A stretch of 64,000 nucleotides of DNA from Paraphaeosphaeria minitans (taxonomy: Eukaryota > Ascomycota > Dothideomycetes > Pleosporales > Didymosphaeriaceae). This document shows positions 57,973-64,000 of the stretch, piece by piece. The position numbers and the translations under genes were made by a program. Under the pieces are notes generated by a model. The model saw nothing but the letters and a program-made list of their open reading frames with translations. It had not been told where the DNA came from and ran no database searches. The stretch lies in contig WJXW01000006.1 in assembly GCA_015832175.1 (NCBI GenBank), positions 1 to 64,000 of the forward strand, written 5' to 3'. Every line of letters begins with the position of its first letter. The first letter of the stretch is position 1.

Positions 57973-59650
57973 ATGGCCTTAAGACTAGGAGACTTCTTAG
58001 AGGAACTATAACCTAAGGACGTTGCGTAATAATTAATACTGCCTCCTTAGTAGAAAGACAAAGCTGAAGTAATATAGCTTTAATAAGTGGAGGAAGTAAT
58101 AAATATTAAGGCTATTACTTTAAGAGGAGAGATCGCACGAAAGTACTAGGTAGATAGAGTAGATCTATATAGCTACCTACCCCCTTCTCTAAAACGGCTA
58201 AACACTTATATAGTATATATAATCGCGCAATATTGCGCGAGCAGCCTTAAAGGTAAAGAGGTAATCTCTTCTTTTGCTAAAGATTTTAACAACTAGAAGG
58301 AGAGAACCTTTAATAAGATTAGTTGTATAGTAAGAAGAGAGCTTATTGCTTTTCTTATAAAAGAAGGCTTTGTCGCTACTAATTCTACAACAAAGAATAC
58401 TTATGCAAAGAAACTTTTTAAACTATTACAGCTTAACTATAAGCTATAGACCCTTTATATAATAACTCTGTAACCGCAACCTAAACCGCTTCGCACGATC
58501 CTAATAATGTAACCTACACTATCTATAGGCAATACATATATATATAGAGCACAGCTAGGGCCTATCCCTATACGTGCGAGGACAGAGACACTATATGTAG
58601 AGCCATACTAGTAGCAGTAGCCTAAAACCTAAACTACTTTTGCCCGACAAACTACATCGTACAAAGAGGCTAGACACTCCTAGTCTCCTTAATAACTAGG
58701 AGATCATGCTTATATCTAGCTAGACAAGATTATTCTCTTTTAGAAGGCTTAGAGTAAAGAGAATAACTACACTAGTAGGCTGTATAACATTCTAGTAGAT
58801 AAGGCAAAAGTCTTTAGAGAACTATACTATAGGCTAGGCATACCACAGGACTAGTATGTAAACATCTTTCTAGGAATCCTTTCTAATCGTGCGAGTACCT
58901 ACTACCTATATAATATTGGACCAGGACTTCTATAGGATAAATTATACAACAGACTAAACAGGCACTTTAACACTAGTGTTAATTATAATTAGTACTAAAT
59001 AGACTAGACCACTCTTACCTTTAAACACTATAAAAGGGATAATCTAGCTACTACATTACATAAGGCCCTAGAAGTAATAATTAATAAGCTTACCTTAGCC
59101 TAAAGAGCTCTTAGATAAGGCTTTAGTAGTAAACTATAACTACATACCACTATTGTATAAGCATGCCGCGGCCATTCTAACCTTAAATAAGCTATGTTTA
59201 ACCCTAAAAACATAGTAGAAGGCTTACTTAGCAACCTTCGTGCGTTACTCTAAGTTACTAAAGATAGGAAGAAGTTACAGTTTCTCTAAGATAGTGAAGA
59301 GGTGTACTACACTAATTAATAATATAATAATCCTAATCGCATAAGAGGATCTAGCCCCTCTAGAGGCAGATTAACCTTTAGACTAAAAGGAAAAGGTAAC
59401 TTTAGAAGTTTAAGCTCTTACACAAAGCAGAAATACTTTATATACTATAAAAAAGGATACTTGTCTACCAACTATCTACTAAAGGATACCTAGTGAGCTA
59501 GAAGGCAATACATGTTGTTGTACGTTAACTTCTACAAACATGAACCCTCTGCTATAAATATATAAGCATATATCCTTAACTTTAAAGGAGAGCTAGAGGA
59601 AGAAGACTATTGCACAAAAGAGGAGGAAGATAAACAAGACTAATAGAGTA
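57973..59650 (+). pseudogene. Copia gag relic
   Basis: The ATG at 57973 starts MALRLGDFLEEL, followed by a frame that stays readable for over 500 codons with TAA/TAG at former Gln positions. The later part holds a basic RGSSPSRGR stretch near 59340-59370, as in the nucleic-acid-binding end of Gag. No clean zinc knuckle remains. Confidence 0.75.
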
Positions 59651-62600
59651 ATAAAGAAGAAGCACAGAAGGCTATCTTATACCTTACTTCTACTACCTAT
59701 CTTTATCGCACAACTAGCGAAGACATCCAATATGGCAAGGATAATAAGAATATAAAGGAACCTACACAACTATTCACTCTAGCTAGTTAGTATCGTACGA
59801 AGTACTAAGGAGAACTCTAGGACACAGGCACCGTATAAGTGTCCATAGTAGGAAAGGACTAGCTTACTACCTACTTGCACAAAAACCTAACTACTAAAGT
59901 AGACTAGTTACTAGGATCTACTAATATTAGCTTTAGAGGACAGGGTTCCTAGACATCTCTAGACACTATACAAATCACCAACCCTATAGGAATAGTAACC
60001 TACTATATCCTTAACTCCCTAACACTATTCCTGCTATCGCTAGCAGATACTAACAGACTTAGGGTATACTTTAATAACATCCTAGATATTATTGTACAAA
60101 GGGACAGTATAATAGTCCTAGTTATATAAAAGTAGGGTTACCCCTTTTTTAACCTTAGCAATAAGGAATTAGCTCTCTTCTTCACAGAGACAGAACTTTA
60201 ACACCTACACTGCTATTTTGGACACCTCTAGATAGAAAGACTATATAAGCTTCTTACTTAGGTAGGGTATAAAGTAGAGAGCTCTATACTAGAAGAAGTA
60301 AAGAAGTTCTGTTACCACTGCTAGTTATACAACTAAGCGCTAAGACGTTTTAAGTTCTCTATCTAAGATAACTTATACTTTAACTATAAAATTATTATTA
60401 ATGTTATATAAATTAGTAAAAGGGATGTCCTATATATTATTAATGCAGACACATCCTTTTAGGCAGCCTAATTCCTAAGATTAATAATTGTATAAGACAC
60501 CTGGGATACCTTAACAAGATGCTGGATTAATGTATACTAAGGCCCACCAGATTATATTATCTATAACCCAGGAACCAACTTTATTTCTAATAAGTTTTAG
60601 AATTATGTAAAGATAGTTAGGGCAGAATGCAGGCAAATGCTAGTAGAGGTACACTAGGCTATAGGCAAGATTAAAAGAGCATATATACTACTACGCCAAG
60701 CGTACAACATCCTAAGAGCTAAGATTAATAGTTGTACAGACAATAAGACAGTGCTATAGATAGTAGTAAAGGCACTAAATAACACAGCTAGGCCTAATAG
60801 TATAGTACCTACCCTTTTAGTCTTTAGTGCCTACCTAAGGATTAATAAGGACTCTCCACCCTTACTAGAACTAATTGCCTAAGCCAATACAGTTTAGAAA
60901 GCAATAAAAATACTTAAGAAGGATAGAGCTAAAGTTAAAGTTGCTTATACAATTAACACTAGGAACAGCCTATTATCGCACAGAACCCTTACACTCCCAC
61001 TAGGCTTAGAAGTCATGGCCTAGAGAGAAAAGAAGGGATAGTAAGGACTATATAAGATTAAGAGTATTAAAGGAAGAGACATTATCCTAGAGCTTAAAAA
61101 TAGACCTCTAAAACTACGCTGTATATAGGTTAAACTATACTATTGCGTAACTAAAGACAGCACACAGGAACTATAGGATGTAGATGCTCCTATAGCCGCA
61201 TGAATTGAAGCTCTAAAGCCAAGGCTAAGGGGAAGACCTAGGAAGGACTAAACTACCACAGTCGCACAATTAGGTGAAGCTCAACAAAGATTAGGAAGAC
61301 TAAACACCTAGTTTATTACCTAAAAAGAAAAAGATAACTTTAAGCTTACACTAAAGCTTTATGCAAACAGCGTTATTACTACACCTAGCCAGCCCTTTAA
61401 AGAATTAGATGTGGTAGAAATAAATGCCCTTATTACTAATAGCACTTTTAAGATCTTATTATACAACCCTAATAAACAACCTAGCTATATCTTTAACCTA
61501 CGTCTTGTACGAGAGATTAAAGGCAAGACAACCTAACTATATAAGAAATTAAGACTTGTCTTTGCTAGCCATTTAGACAAAGAAAAAGAGAAGATTCTTA
61601 CACAATCCCCTACTATTTAGCGTATAAGCTAGAGGTTACTATTAGCTCTTTCTATAACACTAATTTAGTTATACAACATGCACATCAAGCTTAGGGATAT
61701 CACTTAGGCCTATATATAGTCCACTAACAAACTTCTTCGTACATTATACGCCTAACCACTAGCAGAAATGTGCGATTTCTTTCCACCAAACACAATTCTG
61801 TAAGTTATACGACCTCTGTATAGCGTAGCAGAATTAGGTCTCTACTAGTTTAAGACATACTATAACCACTATAAGGAGAAACTAAGGATACATATGTTAA
61901 CGTACGACCCATGCCTACTTATTATAGATAAGGGACCTAACATGTTTAGCATTACTAGACTCTAGACTAATAACACCCTTAGTGTAGTCACAGAAAGCTT
62001 CACATAATAAGAAAAGGAGTAGCTCTATGCTGTAAAGTTTTGTGCAAAGGACAAAAGCGTCTTAACACAAGATAGGGCAATTAAGTTTAATAGAGGCAAA
62101 ATCCAACTTACCTAGGGTGTTATTACCCTAGAATAGAAGGGACAGGCTAAAAGCCTTCACATAATTAATCCCTAGAACAAAGACGCTGCACACTAATATA
62201 TTATATAATAAGTAAGAGGTGCATATATCTCTTTAGTTTACCAACTAGAAGTAATATTTAACCTGTCTATTGCTGCGTAAATAACAGTACCAACAGAAGA
62301 AGATATTAAGGCACTAAACATACATTTAAACTAGCAAATTTAGAATGTATAAAGAGGACTGAAATTTATTCCACTTAACCTAGGTCGCACAAAGCTGTTC
62401 ATCTTTACAGATAGCTCTTTTACTAATAACAGAGACCTAAGCTTACAGCTTAGCTTTGTTATTATACTAGCAGAGGAACATCGCATAATAACTTAGGACT
62501 TTAAGATCTATAGTAACATTATCCACTAGAACTTAGTAAAGTGCAAAAGAGTAACTAGAAGTGTTCTAGTAAGCGAATTGTACAGTCTAGTAGGCAGTTT

Positions 62601-62985
62601 TAATAATGCAATTACATTAAGCACAATACTTTAATAGATTATATAAACACTTTAGATCCCCCCAATTCCTATTATAGTCTGTACTAACTTGAAATCCCTA
62701 TACAAATGCCTTATATAACTAGGCACTACAAACAAAAAACGCCTTATAATTAATATTATGTTAATTAGGGAGTCGTACAAAAAACAAGAAATTACAGAGA
62801 TTAGGTAGATTAATAGCAAAGACAATCCTACTAATGCTTATATAAAGAAAGCACCTAACTAGGCACTCTAAACACTAATCTTAACAAATAAACTACACAT
62901 TGCTGTTAAGGCTTTAGTAGACAGAATTAACAAGAACCGCACAATAGAGTAACTACTCTGCTGCATAACATTTCTTTTGTTATTT
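59650..62985 (+). pseudogene. Copia pol relic: protease, integrase, reverse transcriptase, RNase H
   Basis: A protease-like stretch with LQDTGTVQVSI is near 59810-59850. A pre-integrase zinc-binding relic (H...H...FCYHCQ) spans 60200-60330. The integrase core GPPDYIIYNPGTNF is near 60540-60585, with the Asp of DPGTNF turned to Asn. The reverse transcriptase holds IRPLYSVAELG near 61804-61838 and LQTNNTL near 61960-61980 in place of QTDDTL. RNase H holds FIFTDSSFTNN near 62400-62430 and VTRSVLVSELYSL near 62550-62590. The order and motifs are those of fungal Ty1/Copia elements. Many stops; inactive. Confidence 0.85.
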
Positions 62986-62998
62986 CACTTACTATTTT

Positions 62999-63015
62999 AA
63001 AAAAAAAAAAAAAAA
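62999..63015 (+). repeat. 17-base A tract after the Copia coding region
   Basis: An uninterrupted run of 17 A after CTATTTT. It might be the remnant of a polyadenylated end, of a purine tract, or chance. Confidence 0.8.
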
Positions 63016-64000
63016 TTTCTTTTCTTCTGTCTAACTTGCTACAACTTCGCACAGACACATTTATTTTTAGGCTGTATAAGCCCTACTACTAATTCAACAT
63101 TATAGTTTTATTATAAGAGAAGGAACACATCGTAGGAGATTGTACAAAGACATTAAAAAACATATTTTCTATATTAATAATTTAGATATCTTAAGACTAG
63201 GCCTACCTACCCCTTTGTGCGACGAAGACATTCACTCCCCCCTATACACAACGCTTATAACGAGCACTATACGACTTCTACACGTAGGCGCCGTATAATC
63301 TAGACTTATAACCTAGGATTGTATAACAATCTAGGAACACCTAATTACTGGTATTAGCAGTGCTACACAAGTAAGTATAAGGCTTATTTTAAACTTGGCT
63401 GTACAACTAGATAAGCACCGCTTACTAATATCCCTTACGTTATATAATGTAAGCAGCCTACCGCTAGAGGTTTGTGCCAACTAGGATTTGCACGATAATG
63501 TCCTAGGAGGGCATTTAGGCCACTCTGGCCTCTTTGTCCTACACCTGTTAGTATTGTATAATAAAAATAAAGATGCTCTAGAGAATTTATTATACGTCTA
63601 CCGCCAGGCTCTATATAAAGGCCCTTATGCTGGGCAAACTAGTAGGGAGGTTAATCTGGATGCGTAATCTAGTCTGGCCTATAATAACTAGCACAAAGAC
63701 ACCAGCAGCAAGGGTACTGGCGCCTAACAGACTAACAGTGTTATTAGCTATTATACGATAGCAAGTGTGTGTGTATATATATGTTTGTGTGTCTTGTTAA
63801 AAATTAGTATTATATAAAAAAGCTATACACATTTACTAGTAACAAAGCACTAGCTACTAGACACTAGGACACTAAAAAAGAACAAGGTAAGAAAGGAGGA
63901 AGGTACATATACGTTAAAGTAGAATAAAGAAGAGAGGGTTTAGGGGAGCTAGGAGACATCCTTTTATAACTACTTACTAAGACCTAGCGCTAAGCATTAT
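63016..64000. other. Unassigned sequence at the window end
   Basis: Composition is like the Copia element rather than the Gypsy copies. A plus-strand frame at about 63350-63600 contains several Cys codons at regular spacing with former-Gln stops, but no family is recognised. A GT-rich microsatellite-like run (GTGTGTGTATATATATG) lies near 63767. The window ends inside this sequence. Confidence 0.5.

Larger units (their letters stand above)
57283..62998 (+). mobile_element. Ty1/Copia-type LTR retrotransposon, decayed, 3' LTR not seen
   Basis: A 5' LTR (57283-57530), a leader with a 115-bp tandem duplication, then gag and pol relics on the plus strand. Integrase lies before reverse transcriptase, the Copia order. 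Stops are nearly all of the former-Gln type. No second LTR like 57283-57530 was found up to 64000, and a 17-A tract follows the RNase H relic. The 3' end is either truncated, replaced or outside the window. Unlike the Gypsy copies it still has many CpA dinucleotides, so it has been hit less or differently. Confidence 0.88.

Overview
The window begins with an array of CCCTAA repeats (1-101), so it is the left end of a chromosome. Short introns with GT..AG ends, a homoisocitrate dehydrogenase of the fungal aminoadipate lysine pathway, a UPF0590/DUF1769 protein, LTR retrotransposons riddled with C-to-T type stops, and long blocks almost free of CpA/TpG dinucleotides all point to a filamentous ascomycete. 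It has, or had, repeat-induced point mutation (RIP) and AT-rich isochores. A Dothideomycete, probably Pleosporales, fits best; I cannot name the species.

Layout. (1) 1-1373: telomere, then AT-rich subtelomeric DNA with degenerate repeats. (2) 1374-11347: two head-to-tail, apparently identical 4,987-bp units. Each carries one intact 1473-residue telomere-linked RecQ-type helicase gene on the minus strand. (3) 11348-30840: an AT-rich, RIP-degraded block. It holds a decayed, divergent relative of the same helicase, two flanking decayed plus-strand frames, two minisatellites, a solo Copia-type LTR, and a Gypsy element nested inside an older Gypsy copy. (4) about 31000-48250: an island of normal composition. 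It has an F-box protein, a DUF1769 protein, homoisocitrate dehydrogenase, an MFS transporter, a large coiled-coil protein of unknown role, and two apparently broken genes. (5) 48280-54897: a second Gypsy copy with a perfect target-site duplication. (6) 54898-57282: unclassified AT-rich DNA. (7) 57283 to the end: a decayed Ty1/Copia element followed by about 1 kb of unassigned sequence.

The most interesting system is the telomere helicase. Between its N-terminal C2H2-like fingers and its RecQ motor lies a region that reads as a tyrosine-recombinase-like domain: two arginine boxes and a tyrosine nine residues after the position normally held by histidine. The decayed relative at 14-19 kb has the same order and keeps a His..Tyr pair at that same spacing. 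A 29-bp sequence marks the right end of both helicase units and recurs, without a helicase, at 31039, exactly where AT-rich DNA gives way to ordinary genes. All three copies diverge immediately after the same TAGG. Together these suggest that the helicase unit may be, or descend from, a site-specific integrating element of chromosome ends. This is inference that needs structure-based and comparative tests.

The helicase tandem is also a timing puzzle. Two identical 5-kb copies should be prime RIP targets, yet both are intact and GC-rich, and each unit includes about 300 bp of RIP-like AT-rich DNA. The duplication therefore probably postdates RIP in this region, unless it is an assembly artefact.
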